Below are positions 1 through 10,928 of a DNA stretch of 64,000 nucleotides, in pieces; within the stretch, counting starts at the first letter, position 1; every line of letters starts with the position of its first letter. Source of the stretch: Daphnia carinata (taxonomy: Eukaryota; Arthropoda; Branchiopoda; Diplostraca; Daphniidae); the NCBI RefSeq assembly GCF_022539665.2, contig NC_081338.1, positions 4,339,679 through 4,403,678 on the forward strand, in the 5' to 3' direction. A model generated the notes under the pieces. The model had not been told where the DNA came from. It worked only from the letters and a program-made list of their open reading frames with translations, and did not search any database. A program made the position numbers and the translations under genes.

Positions 1-490
1 AATTGTGGGATCGTATCTGGGCTGAAAATGGGTGTGGTACGGAAACCCAGAAATAGCACGAGTTCAACATAAAACATGAATTAGGTACTTTTCGGTTTTT
101 TGTCTATCGAAAAAGTATTTTTAATGCTATTATTTTGCATTCACAGAATTTTGGTGGGGGATCAAGTCAAGTCTGGAAGTGTTACAGGATGGAAGAGTGA
201 GCCTGCAGTTGAAAAACACTGAAAGTGCATTACCATTAAGGTATGAGGTAAAGTAATAGAGTATGCAAATTGTCTAATGAGAGTACCATCTTGTGTGAAT
301 GAATCCTGTGTAACAGCAATCCTTTATAGTTCTGTCACAGCTAGAAGCCTCAAATAATTCTGCTTCTCTTGCTAAAGAACAACTTGTCCTTTACGTTCAG
401 AGTGTTGGTGAAGCTGGGTACTTAAATGGCCCTAAAGATGTTCCATTTCGTTGGCATTGCAGCGATGAACATCATACATGGACTTTTTAG
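1..490 (+). CDS. 3' end of an unrecognised protein-coding gene (partial)
   Basis: Three exons can be joined in one frame: 1-36 (codons begin at nt 3), 147-247 and 341-490, with GT donors at 37 and 248 and AG acceptors ending at 146 and 340. The stop codon TAG is at 488-490. The joined C-terminus is about 94 residues, starts LWDRIWAENGC and ends CSDEHHTWTF. It has no membrane segment, coiled coil or repeat that I can see, and is rich in Trp, Ser and Leu. The upstream part lies outside the window. I do not recognise the family, so no function is given. The consistent frame across two introns supports a real gene; the exact donor of the first exon is the weakest point. Confidence 0.55.
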
Positions 491-857
491 GTATGAAAGG
501 AATTTTCTTGAAAATTTTTTGAATTTATGACAAAGCATTTCTCCTGCTTTTTGCCAACCATGTCTAATCTAAAAAAAAAAATTATCCAATAGGAAAGGAT
601 TTTCAGCATACTGGGAACACAACTATCAACAATGCAACATTCTAGGGGTGCTATTTTATCATTCAAGAGCCTTATACAATGATTTTCATCTGCAATTTGT
701 ATGGCCTTTCCCAAGCTTCTGCCAGAAGTTGAATCTATAAGTCATGTAAGTCACATGAGCAACAATTGAGATGCTTAATGGTGATGTTTTTCTTTTCTCA
801 GCATAGGTTAATAGTAACATTGGATCTGAAAAAATTCTTGGTTGGGGCATGACACTG

Positions 858-863
858 AATAAA
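858..863 (+). promoter_or_regulatory. Poly(A) signal, probable end of the 3' UTR
   Basis: An AATAAA hexamer lies about 370 bp past the stop codon of the partial gene at 1-490. The stretch 491-900 has no convincing exon and is best read as 3' UTR and downstream DNA. Confidence 0.4.
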
Positions 864-949
864 TTGTAATGATTGGATGGATGACATGATATTTTCTATA
901 CTTCATTCGGATTCCCGAGACGGTATTTTATATTTAAAAAATTGAAGTG

Positions 950-1325
950 CATATCTGGGCTCCCTTCCTTTCCGTAGCCCCGTTTCCCCTTGACTCGTAA
1001 TAAGCCCGTAGGGGGTCATGCCCCTACTGTACGGTATATATAAAAACAACATATACCGAGGTTTGGAGGGCTCTGGCCGGAAGGGACGTGGGGTGTCCGC
1101 TTAGTCCGATGAAGTCTTCACGGAGGGCGACGTGGCTGCCCACAAATCCGAATTAAAGGCTAATCGCTCCTGTAAAAATGTTCCAAATCTTCAGCTCTTC
1201 TTCCGGCTTCTCTTAGCCAATCACCGGGTAATCTCCCCGGTGGGTCAACAAGGCAGTGTCTCCCCCTGCCTGGGTTGACGGCAACTTTTGAAAGGGCTAT
1301 TGTGCCTTTTTAAAGTTGCAAAAAT
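950..1325. repeat. Hairpin-dense GC-rich block, probable non-autonomous element
   Basis: This block is richer in G and C than the AT-rich DNA around it and contains several strong stem-loops: ACCGGG..CCCGGT-type at 1223-1241; a nested stem GTCAAC..GTTGAC with an inner AGGCAG..CTGCCT at 1244-1279; and GCAACTTTT..AAAGTTGC at 1281-1319. A further CGGTATAT..ATATACCG hairpin sits near 1032-1058. No coding frame is convincing. Long A/T runs flank both ends. The structure suits a MITE or structured-repeat remnant, but clear terminal repeats and a target duplication were not found. Confidence 0.4.
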
Positions 1326-1493
1326 TATTGTAATGTGCAGAGAATTGTCAATAAAATTTTTTTTATAAAATATTTTTTGCAAAATTTGTTTCTTTCATTG
1401 CTTCTTTTATCATTACTCTTTTATCATTACTCATACGTCTACGATTAATCCACTCAGGGGGTTTTTATCTCTCTATTCGGGTATACACCATTC

Positions 1494-1550
1494 TGGGAAT
1501 CGAACCTCAGACATTTCACATCTCAGTTGAACGCTCTACCATTGAGCCAC
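1494..1550 (-). repeat. tRNA-like sequence (degenerate, tRNA-derived repeat)
   Basis: The minus strand has an A-box-like TGGCTCAATGGTAGAGCG and a B-box GGTTCGATTCC at the correct relative order and spacing for an RNA polymerase III internal promoter. The D-arm pairs well, but the T-stem and acceptor stem do not pair, so this is not a functional tRNA. It is likely the head of a SINE or a dead tRNA copy. Confidence 0.5.
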
Positions 1551-1644
1551 TGTCAACTATACTAACAACAATTCACATTTGAAAGCCTATCGACTTATCC
1601 ACAACGAACAAAGTTATTAAGGAAGAAATTGTTTGCTAATGTAT

Positions 1645-1712
1645 GTTGTAGTCGGCTCGATGGTAAAGTATTGGACTCATACGCTGGAGTTCTAGGGTTC
1701 GATCCCCAATCC
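1645..1712 (+). repeat. tRNA-like sequence (degenerate, tRNA-derived repeat)
   Basis: The plus strand carries an A-box-like TCGGCTCGATGG at about 1652-1663 and a B-box GGGTTCGATCC at 1695-1705, an A-to-B distance typical of tRNA. A loop with CAT in anticodon position can be drawn, but the anticodon stem does not close. It lies about 100 bp from the oppositely oriented tRNA-like sequence at 1494-1550. Confidence 0.5.
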
Positions 1713-1850
1713 AGTTCATGAATATACTCTCGTAAATAAAAACAAACTTCATGTACAAATATAAAATTTTATTGTCCCTCCATCCTCCCACAAATCCTCC
1801 ACTTACATTATATCTTACAACACAAAACAATACAAGACATACACAAAAAA

Positions 1851-2183
1851 ACTAACTAACAGGTTGGCTGCCACGCCACTAAATCTACAATATCTACGTC
1901 GCTATCGGAAGGATAGCGACCAAGGGGGACTTGTCTGCTGACAAGTCCGGGCTGACATATGATGGAGACCGTTGTGGAAACGCACAACCCGGGTCTCCAC
2001 CACACATCGAGAAAAGGGAGTCCCTGTGGTGCGTTGCCTAAGCGCCTTTCGGCGAATCTTGGGCAGTGGCAACTGCTCCACCTCATGACAGATAGGCCAT
2101 GAGGCAGAGCAGCGCGGCCCGTCCCTATAAAGCTAAAAAAAAAAGGGGAGAAAAAGGGCGTGGCAGCCAACGTGTTAATTAGT
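1851..2183. mobile_element. MITE with about 27-bp terminal inverted repeats
   Basis: The left end (1851-1877) and the reverse complement of the right end (2157-2183) match at about 24 of 27 positions. The shared core is GTTGGCTGCCACGCC. The 333-bp interior holds no transposase frame but several internal stems, for example ACTTGTC..GACAAGT near 1928-1946 and GGAGACC..GGTCTCC near 1965-2000. These are hallmarks of a miniature inverted-repeat element moved in trans. I could not identify a clean target-site duplication. A GC-rich minisatellite starts about 50 bp beyond the right end. Confidence 0.7.
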
Positions 2184-2231
2184 ACTACACAATTACACAA
2201 TAAAAAAATACAACGATACCACAAAGACCAG

Positions 2232-2545
2232 GCGATGACGTGGCGACCCCGAGGCGACGGGGCGAGGCGATGACGAGGCGAGGCGTTGACGAGGCGACGG
2301 GGCGAGGCGATGACGAGGCGACGGGCGAGGCGATGACGAGGCGACGGGCGAGGCGATGACGAGGCGACGGGCGAGGCGATGACGAGGCGACGGGCGAGGC
2401 GATGACGAGGCGACGGGCGAGGCGATGACGGTGCGACGGGTGAAGAGAAGACGGGTGAAGAGAAGACGGGCGAGGCGAAGACGGGTGAAGAGAAGACGGG
2501 CGAGGCGAAGACGGGCGAGGCGAAGACGGCGCGACGGGCGAAGAC
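2232..2545. repeat. GC-rich minisatellite, about 23-bp unit
   Basis: Tandem copies of a roughly 23-bp unit built from GACGAGGCGACGGGCGAG and close variants cover this stretch. The left and central copies are nearly perfect and the right-hand ones diverge (GGGTGAAGAGAAGAC variants). The array is strongly purine-rich on the plus strand. Both strands stay open in some frames only because the unit lacks stop codons, so the Ser/Pro/Arg-rich frames are not evidence of a gene. Confidence 0.85.
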
Positions 2546-2699
2546 TGGAGGAAGGATATGTGATGACTGGAAAGTAGCAATGAAAAGGCAGCTGCTGAAA
2601 TAGTGGTTATTAACCATTGGCATCACAAACATAGAGAAGCAGGCTGCTTTATACCAGATTCAAACTTACAGGAAACGATGAGTGGTCCAAGAACACAAC

Positions 2700-3155
2700 A
2701 ATGTCATGACACATTGCAATCCATAGTTTTGTTTCATTGGTGACCATCCTTCAGGGCCAGCATTCTTTGCAGTTTTAATTCCACAGGCTAAAAAAGGGCA
2801 TAGTCACACTAATTTCATACTGACTGCCAAAACACAAGTATAATACCTCACTCCTCAATACAAAATCTTGCCACTTGAACCCCTCAGTAGATATGATGAG
2901 AAGACTGAGGAAATGGTGACGGTTTGGGGTTTGCAAAACCACATATGCTGTGTCTCTCAGACAAGACACGACCCGAACAATGGACAAAGAGTAGCAGAAT
3001 GGAATTATGATGTTTCAACAGATTTGAGTTGTGTCGTTTATGATCTTCCTTCACCATCAGCATCCTTTGCAATCTAAGTTTCATGAGCTACGTCTTAAAA
3101 GCAGAATCATAAGCATTGCATTCTGACTGACAAAATATAAATTGAATACCTATCA
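2700..3155. repeat. Divergent tandem duplication, unit about 110-130 bp
   Basis: A segment near 2715-2850 and a segment near 3020-3155 share blocks in the same order: TCCTTCA..CAGCAT..CTTTGCA, then an AT-rich spacer, then CTGACTG..AAAA and AATACC. Similarity looks like about 65 percent by eye. No coding frame is shared. It could be a decayed repeat or a pair of small non-coding RNA genes; snoRNA boxes are not consistent between the copies. The rest of 2546-3440 shows nothing recognisable. Confidence 0.4.
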
Positions 3156-3459
3156 ACGAACAATCGAATAGCATGATGAAAGTAAAGTAATAAGTTGCAG
3201 AAGTTTGTGGCTATGGCAGCTGACACCTGACTAATCTTTGCACAGAAATAATCCATTTAATGTGATTCCCTTCAAAAGTACACAGAGGAATGAAAACTCG
3301 AAAATAGGAACCATACCATTAGATTTTATTATACTTTTCTTGGGAATGTAACACATAAAACAAATAATCAGACACCAGTTCCACAGTTCACTGCTGATTC
3401 ACTTGTCATAAAAAAAAAACAGAGGTCCATCAGCAGTGTTTCCACTTTCCGCAAACTGG

Positions 3460-3792
3460 TATCCCTAGAACGTTGCCAGACTGGGGACACAAATCCCTAT
3501 TTAAAAAAAATAAAATCCCCAGAAAAATCCCTGGTACCAGCTGCTACTTTCTGAAAAGCGCCCCGTTCAATACTGCCCGCTTGGTGGCTCTTATTGAGGA
3601 ACATTTTACTTTTGAAGTTGCATAGAGGCGCCAAAGGCAACAGCAAATGGGTCAAAAATCTCAAAATCCCCAGAAATCCCCAGAAAATTAAATAGGCCCT
3701 GGACAATCCCTGAAACCCTAGATTTCCATAACTACACCCTAGATTCCAAAAATTTTCCTTAAATCTCCCGAAATAGGGTAATATCCCTAGAA
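3460..3792. mobile_element. Candidate insertion flanked by 11-bp direct repeats
   Basis: TATCCCTAGAA occurs at 3460-3470 and again at 3782-3792. The 311 bp between them contain repeated AAATCCC and CCCCAGAAA words and no coding frame. An 11-bp flanking direct repeat is in the range of target duplications made by LINE-type retrotransposition (SINE-like insertions). The interior has no obvious tRNA head or poly(A) tail, so the class is unknown. Confidence 0.4.
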
Positions 3793-6456
3793 GTGGAATG
3801 GCTGTCCATCAGCGCCATCTTTAGTATTAACCTACAACCCAAAATGAAAGTTGCACAAAATATTTGGATAATTTTTTTTACAGAGAACTCGTCAATTATA
3901 TTTTTAGAGCGTTTAGTGCTAAGCGGCATGAAATCGTGGCGGCGGAAAAGGAGACAAAGTAAAACGGACAGACGACGGTGAAGAACCAACTAATGGCCAT
4001 ATTAAATAGCAAAAAAAGACGAGAAATAGAATACGTACACATTCAACGTTCGGTATTATCCATTGGTGCGTGTTGTTTTTCGTTCACTGTTCTCCAAGTT
4101 GTTACGCTTGAGACTTCTTTATTTAACAAGATGGAATTCTCAACTCTCCTCTAAGCATATCCGTAATAAAGCATACCCGTATACATAAGTGTCATTGACC
4201 TAAAGAAACAACAAAGGATTTGACCTTAACAGTAGTGAAATATTTGTAGGATTACCTTAGAATCTTTGCATGCTCTAGAAATAAAACACTGGGTTGATTG
4301 CTGTATCATTGGTAACTGGGATTATTAAGGTCACTTAACATATTGTTGCCTTCTATTCTATTTTGCAAGATTGAGTCAAGAGACATTTGGCTTTAGTATT
4401 TGCTGAAACATCAATAACAATTTAACACAGTAGATACCTGGGGCAAAATTGGGAAGGACACCCGTTACTCACACTGCTAAAGAAATCCATTTACCACAAA
4501 AGAGGTTTCTTGGGAGTATTCTTCTTACCATTTTATTTTGGCTTTCCTCTCTTGTTTTGCTTTCTTTGCCAACTCTACCTTGCTTACTTCTTCCAGTTAC
4601 TGTTTCTATTTTACAGTTAATCTAGGATCTCTTTGCCTGCATTTCCATAGTTGTGCAGAATTGTGATTAAAATAGCAAAAGCAATACGATTTATACTTAC
4701 TGAACAGAACTGTTTCTGAAGCAGGATTCCTCTGTAAATTCTAAACTAAGTCAAATGAAACATTATAATTTCAAATAGTTTTTTTTTCGCTCTAAACGAT
4801 TTGCAACGATTGTCAAATGATTTGCGCAATCTCCAAAGTACCTTTTCTCAAAGTAATTAGACACCGTGTGAAAATATTAAATGATTTGTTATCGGAGGTA
4901 GCAATTAACGAGAGTTTTATAGATTAGCACCATAAATCAGCAGGCATATGAACTACAGCAGCTCCAGCAAACTTGCTTTTCCAGTCAATGTTCTTCTATT
5001 TTCATCATAATGTTGATTTTTGGATTACCTCACAGGTAACATTCTTTGTTTGGCTATTTCATATTTCTGTTTAAATTGGTAGAGAAGTTCGTTAATATTG
5101 ATACGAAACTAAATCTAAGACAAAAAGTGCAATAAAACGCAAGAATCGTTCGAATTGCTTACCAACGTTTCCAGGGAAGTGGTTAGGTTCTGTTTACCAT
5201 TATTTCAATATTTCTTTTTCCAGATCCTGTACTGCCATCTACGGTTCTGTACTGAAAAAGATTTCATTGAATTCCATGTCAAAATTCTTAGCCCAAATTT
5301 TTATTTTTTACATGAAACTTTTAGTATTTTAGTTATTTGGCTTCAAAGTTGCTAAAATTCGTATTATAAACTGGCAAGAAGTAGTAAAACAACAGTTATC
5401 GAATAGAAGTGGATTCTATTCTATAACTTCGATCTAAATATCGCACCAATGGATGCCTATACCGTTTGGCGGACCTTAAATAGCAGAAATTCTTGTTTGT
5501 CAAGCCAATTGTTACCTGTCACTGACGATGATACCCGGCGTTTAAATTTGTAATGGATTCCATGTGATTTAAAATTACCATGACAAAGAATCACTCCGGC
5601 AATTCATGAACTTTTCCGCTACCAAACGTGCCATTCGAAAAAAACGATCTAGTTTCGTTCAGAATCGAAAAAATCACCATTAAGTTACCAATGCTAACGA
5701 CGCACACGAATAGCAGTACAGGCGATAGCGTTCCGAAAATTCCTCGTCACTCAAAATCAACTTTTGCCCCCGAATCATATCTTTTCCTACGCAGTTCGAA
5801 ATTGACGCTTATTTGCTGTATTTGTTGTTTCTTGTTGCACGAAACTAACTGTACCTGAACGAAGAATTATTTGATTATTTGCAAAGGTCTCAGGAAATTT
5901 TAACTACGAAATACTCACTGTTTCTTCACCCAGCTTTAAAAAAATAAGATTCATGGGGCCAATACCACCAGTCTCATAGCTGCTAGATCACAAGTGTTGG
6001 AGCCACATACACACACCTGACAAATGTTATGATTACAACATTGATCAAGAGCATTGTCTAGAGCTTCAAATGTTTTGTTTTTGTTTCTGCTGATGAATCA
6101 AGCTGCTGGATACACCCTGATGCGACACTTTTGATGGGAAAACTCAATTCATGCCCATCACTTCGTCTTCACTGATGACTTATTTCCACTAAAAGCAATA
6201 ACTTTTTGGCAGAAAGATCATCAATCCTTCAAACATACCTTACAAAATACTGCAGGAACAAACAAACAAATGTACATTCGTCCTAAAGCCTACCACCAGT
6301 AAATTTTAATTTAGATTACATACTGGTTGTTTTTTTTTTACAAGCTGATGGTTTTAGTTGTTTTGTCCCCAATTTCAAACAGCACCTTGCTTCTGGCCAG
6401 ATAATCACTATAATAAAACAAAGAAAAAACATAAATCTTTCAGCAATTTCACCTAT
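3793..6456. other. Intergenic stretch, no gene recognised
   Basis: I see no exon set with consistent frames here. Short open frames (for example on the plus strand at 3793-3981 and 5628-5858) lack splice sites or recognisable motifs. The only structured part is a dispersed repeat at about 5215-5505, listed separately. Confidence 0.5.
5215..5505 (+). repeat. Dispersed repeat related to the foldback element near 18.7-19.9 kb
   Basis: Around 5230-5290 the sequence TACTGCCATCTA..AAAGATTTC..GAATT resembles 18680-18715. Around 5437-5500 the order AATATCGCACCAATGG, CTATA, GTTTGG, GGACC, AGAAATTC matches 19769-19835 at roughly 70 percent by eye. The two stretches flank the large foldback in the second locus, so this looks like a copy of the same family without the palindrome. 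Confidence 0.5.
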
Positions 6457-6839
6457 TTACAATGAAGAAACTCCCCAACTTTTTAATTGACCAGCTTTAC
6501 ATGGTAGACGGCGAGAATGATTGCCTTGTCCACGTGTCCCTCTTCGACAATACCCTGTGTACTGTTCGTTCCTCAGTGGATTTGGTAATTTCTTTCGAGA
6601 AATACGATAAAAAGAATACTTATTTGCTGTTTTAACTCCACTCCGATTTAATATTTCACGAAATCTCTGTTTAGAATTATTGATGCTTAACATATTAACA
6701 CTTTTATTCTGACCTGCTCCGTTGGCTAAAACGAAAATCAAAGCTCCTTCTGCTCGACTACTCCGTAGGTACCAGGTCGGTTCCAAACGCCACCACCGAA
6801 AGGAAGAGAACTGGCATTGCTGCCCGCCTTCGTCTGCAT
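6457..6839 (-). CDS. Small basic protein of unknown function, two exons
   Basis: A start codon at 6839 opens exon 6773-6839, a donor GTACCT and acceptor TTTTAG bound a 47-nt intron, and exon 6457-6725 completes 111 residues. The product begins MQTKAGSNASSLPFGGG and is strongly basic after residue 40, with CRRGTRGQGNHSRR near the C-terminus, which suggests nucleic-acid binding or a nuclear protein. No signal peptide, membrane segment or known fold is visible. The intron is at the lower size limit, and an alternative reading simply continues upstream in the exon-2 frame without splicing. I do not recognise the family. Confidence 0.45.
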
Positions 6840-7924
6840 TGTTTCGAAACTAAAAAGCCCCAAGCTTAAGTGTATATTGATAGATTTTTTCCGGCCAGCG
6901 ACACCTACATTTAAAAGAAAGAAAGAAAGATAGATTTTTTCCAGCTAATAAATTTCATAACAAAGGCTTGTTTCCGACGAGTGAATCTATCTAAAAAAAA
7001 ACATCTGTAAATCAATATATAAACATATTTACTCATTTTTTAAATTTTGTAACAAAGAATCATGCCCTTTCTGGTTGTATCATTACCTTTTTGCTGTACT
7101 GTTAATATCCACAGGTGCTTTAAATATTTTAAACTAGGGAATCATTTACCTACTAGATGCATGGATGTACCGTTATCTGGGCAACTGACCTGAACCTCGT
7201 AACCCTGTTCAGAATCATCACAAATCTAAGCCTACAACCACTGAAGCTTAATCCAAATTAAAAACTTAAGGCAAAAAACTGTTGTGAATCCAAGCCAATA
7301 CTTGGAATCCCATACCTGCAATTGACATTCAAGCAAGGCACTACACTGTTTAAGGCTTTCAGTTCTAGCAGAACTTTCATCATCTTTTAGAAATGGTTCC
7401 AATTCACTTCCAAACTGGTTTCTATCATGTTTTAAGCAATCGGTGATATTAAAATAAAATTTCTACAAAAAACATAAATATTGCAAGTCATAATTATTGG
7501 AATTTTTTTCACAGAACCATGCCATCTGCTATTCTTTGAATTCCAACTATGAAAATAAGCATGGATTGCAAATATGATAACAGCTTGTTAAATTGCTAGA
7601 AAACCAAGTCGAAGACTACACTGGACTGCATGCAACGGCAGTGCAACGAACGTGCTCGTAACAATTCATATGCCACACCATGGTTTGAATCGTCTTCCAT
7701 AATATTACACGACATGCAACACAGTAGGTAATCTTTTGCAATTTGTTTTATTTGGATAATACGAGCCACGCTTTTCTAGAATGATACTACATATTACGGA
7801 AGTATTACGGGCGAAAACCGGATTCTATGTTTAAAGTGCTGAATAGCATGAGCTAAATACAACAAACGTAAAAATGAATAGTTCGCGTGAAAGAATGGCT
7901 GAAATCGAAACGCCTTGTAAGACA
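6840..7924. other. Intergenic, no gene recognised
   Basis: AT-rich DNA between the small gene and the 3' end of ESCO. It presumably contains the ESCO 3' UTR at its right side. No exon, RNA gene or repeat stood out. Confidence 0.5.
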
Positions 7925-10195
7925 CTACATATTGTATACAAGGAAATCTTCACGCTTCGTGTAGCTCTGAGCAAATGCCAATCCATTTTCAGTTGGATCT
8001 GAGAAAGCCAACTCGTCGGGTGAAATAATTTTGCCATAAACGAATTCTGTTCTCATGGCATCCAGTAATCGTGATGCAATTTTACGACGACGGAATGTTG
8101 GAAGAATCCAAATACGACTAATACCACAAAGGGCTGGAGAAGGATCAGCAGAGCAGCATTTCCCAGACGAAGCTCCAGTTGATGTCATCATTCGATGTCC
8201 CTGAGTTACGCTATGGGCGACGAGAACCCCAACTATTTTTTTATCCGCAATGTACAGGTAAACCTAAAAAATAGTTTTATCTTTAAATAAATAATTAATG
8301 ATATAAAGAAACAATATTTATTACTTTCGTTGTTTCAGGGTTACGAATTCCTATCTCAGAAAATCCAAGCTCGTTATCAACCACCTTAGTTAAAACATTT
8401 TCTATTTTCTTCCAGCAATGAACTGCATCCCCATGATGGACTGCTATAATATATCCTTCCGCGTTGAAGCGACGCAACACCCTTTCTTTTTTCCAGCCCT
8501 TAACAGAAATAGAAAAATTGGTTTTGCCGGAATTGCAATTACCTTAATAAGAGGAAACACATACCGCGAATTTAAGAGCGTCGTTGACAATTTGGTGTAC
8601 TCCCGCATGAATTAACTCGTCCTCGGGATCTTTTACGTGGTACACCATCAAACATTCAGGACATTGTACGGCACCGAATTTGTTCTGTCCGGCGTCAAGT
8701 ATCATCTGATTCTCTCCATCCTTTAATGCACGCACCCACTGCGCTTTCACGTTCATTTTTCGCACCGGACGATTTTCCATACTATAATAAAACCATATGG
8801 TAAGATTATTACATAAATACGGCACGGGGGACTATTGAAAAATTTACATGGGCTCAGACGGTTTGCTTGAATTCTTGCAAAAGAGCGGGAAAAGTTTGTT
8901 TGTTGCAACGTTTTCTTTTCCATTCTTTTCCTGAATTGATGCGTTCTTCTCAATAAACTCGTCTTCACTTAATCCATTCAAAATTTCTTGGATATTACAT
9001 GAAATATCCATTGATTCCGCAATGTCATCGTCCCAATCCTGGATTAAAATGTTTCGAGCTTCACTTGTAGCAGGGGCTTCTCTAACTACTTGCTTGCAAG
9101 GTGATTTTCGAGGGGACTTGCGAATGGAAGCGACTGGCTTTTCGTGAACTTGTAATCTAGAACGCAGAAAAGCAATTAGAATGGCTTCTTCGGAAGTTTT
9201 AAAAAGTACTAATTTATTATGCTCTACTTTAGATTTTCGTTGACGGAAACTGTGACGACGCGGTTTGGTGCTTCTTGTTGAGTACCCCGGGACTTGAAAA
9301 ATTTCCTTTCGCGCGTATCTGTTCGATAACGAACGTTCCAATTGCGCGTAATAATTTTTGGAGATATGGTATGATTCTTGTTCTCTTTACCCAGCGCTTT
9401 TAGACCTGGAGATTTGAGTGTCTGATCTTGCAATAATGGTTTAATTGGAACAGACACTTCGATCTGCTGGATACTTTCAGTATGATTATGATTTTCGTGA
9501 TCAGAGCTTGAAACACACATTTCTGGACTAGTTGGTATGGTTCTATTTAAAGGATCAAAAGGGTTCTTTATGACTCCTTCGCTTTTGTTTTTTTTTAGCT
9601 CACTTAATGACAGTGACATACTTGGCTTCACTTTTCTTTCTGTCCAACGGATTCTATGGGAAACTCCAGAATTGATCTGCCCTGTGATCCTTTTCTTGCT
9701 TCTTGACAATTTAAGCATTGTTGGAACTGATACTTGAGGTGATTTTTTTTGTCTTTTGGCTGCACTGACTTGAACATTGGTTTCTTTTTTTGCATCCACA
9801 TTTTTGGTTTGCAAATGCAAGGTATGGTGGCATTCTTCTTCAATAAGGCGTCTCTTGGCTTTGATACCTACATAGGCATTGGCAGCAATAACAAAAGCCT
9901 TATTTTTGTTACCCGGAGTATCTTGAATCATTTCCTGTGATGGTGTGGATGTCTGTTTAAGATAACGGTGTGACTTGCTATTTGAAGACTCTCCAGAAGA
10001 TGTAGTGGGTGTCATTAGGACGGCTTGGACGGGTGAATCTAATAGCTGTAGTGGTGACATAGACAATTCACTGAAATCGGTCGTTTTGTTAACCAAGAAG
10101 GCAGGTGAATTCATAATCTTTCGGCATGCCCCACTTTTGGGTGTTGTTAGCCGACTCAGATGGGTTCTTCTGAATTCCGGGCTTGGAGTATCCAT
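7925..10195 (-). CDS. ESCO: Cohesin acetyltransferase, ESCO/Eco1 family
   Basis: Five exons (10195-9228, 9156-8848, 8781-8565, 8498-8325, 8263-7925) join to 668 residues. The enzyme acetylates the SMC3 head during S phase to establish sister-chromatid cohesion. The N-terminal ~400 residues are disordered, Ser/Thr/Lys-rich and unconserved, as in the family. Exon 3 encodes the C2H2-type finger CPECLMVYHV..HAGVH that precedes the acetyltransferase core. The last exon has the hallmark CGISRIWILP, the acetyl-CoA loop RRRKIASRLL, the SDPT motif and the terminal FLVYN. Introns are 61-71 nt. The ATG at 10195 is the first in frame; an in-frame GTG lies two codons upstream. ASB3 lies upstream in the same orientation. 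The key acetyltransferase motifs are intact. Confidence 0.93.
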
Positions 10196-10928
10196 AGCCA
10201 CTTCGAATTGTAAGTAGCACCACTTTTATTATTTTCTTTACAATTAACCGTTAGTAGGTAAAGTCGTCTAGGAGTTGCAACAATGTAATGCACACTCTCA
10301 GTCTCAAGGGTATCCTTCCCTTGTTCTTATGTTCAGTTCCACAGATATGTTTAGAGGGAACTTTTGGCGCGAAGATAGCAGCGTTGCCAGTAATAATAAA
10401 GTTCTGCACAGCGAGAGAGGGCTTGGCCCCGACTGGCTGCGATCGGGCATACCCACCACCCAACAAATGGGTGAAATGCGCTATTTTTTTCTCTCGTGTG
10501 TGAGCACTAGGCAGGTCTCACTTCTTGTTGTAGGGTTCAGCCCGCGTCACTCGAGTCGAATTTTTGGTGTTGTTTGGATCCTTTTGATACTTGTGGTGGG
10601 TTAGGCAGGTTACTCGCTGCGTCCTACCCTTTTGTGAAGAAAATCACGTCAAAGTATCTTGGCCAATTCATATTTGAAATGTGCAACGGAACGAAGCCTA
10701 ATGAGTTGTGTCCTTTCATCGCTCGTTTCGTTAGGCGCTGGGGGTGATGAAGAACAAGGGAAATCATGAGAAACGATGTAAATGGTTCCTGAACATACGA
10801 CGTTTTACTTACAATCAAAGTAGGTAGCCAATGTGTTCGAGTACACAACACTTCTGGTGCCAATATCATTCCTTTGGTAGGCATAACTATTGAAGCACTT
10901 TAATTTAATTTCAACAGAAACATCTTTG
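10196..10928. other. Region between ESCO and ASB3
   Basis: This holds the ESCO promoter and the ASB3 3' UTR. A GC-rich patch at 10430-10620 stands out but has no hairpin, tRNA-like or coding signal I can defend. A minus-strand open frame at 10624-10884 has no splice or motif support. Confidence 0.4.

Noticed and set aside
1090-1140. Hammerhead-like ribozyme around GTCCGATGAAGTC
   Set aside because: The GAAA core and the required flanking stems are not present in order.
1856-2632. Long Ser/Pro/Arg-rich open frames on the minus strand (258 and 131 codons)
   Set aside because: They are read through the minisatellite and the MITE; the 23-bp unit simply lacks stops. No splice signals or domain.
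2700-3155. Pair of box C/D or H/ACA snoRNAs
   Set aside because: A CTGA word is shared, but C-box and H-box positions are not conserved between the two copies.
10624-10884. Minus-strand open frame between ESCO and ASB3
   Set aside because: It follows the ASB3 stop codon, has no splice acceptor in frame and no recognisable motif.
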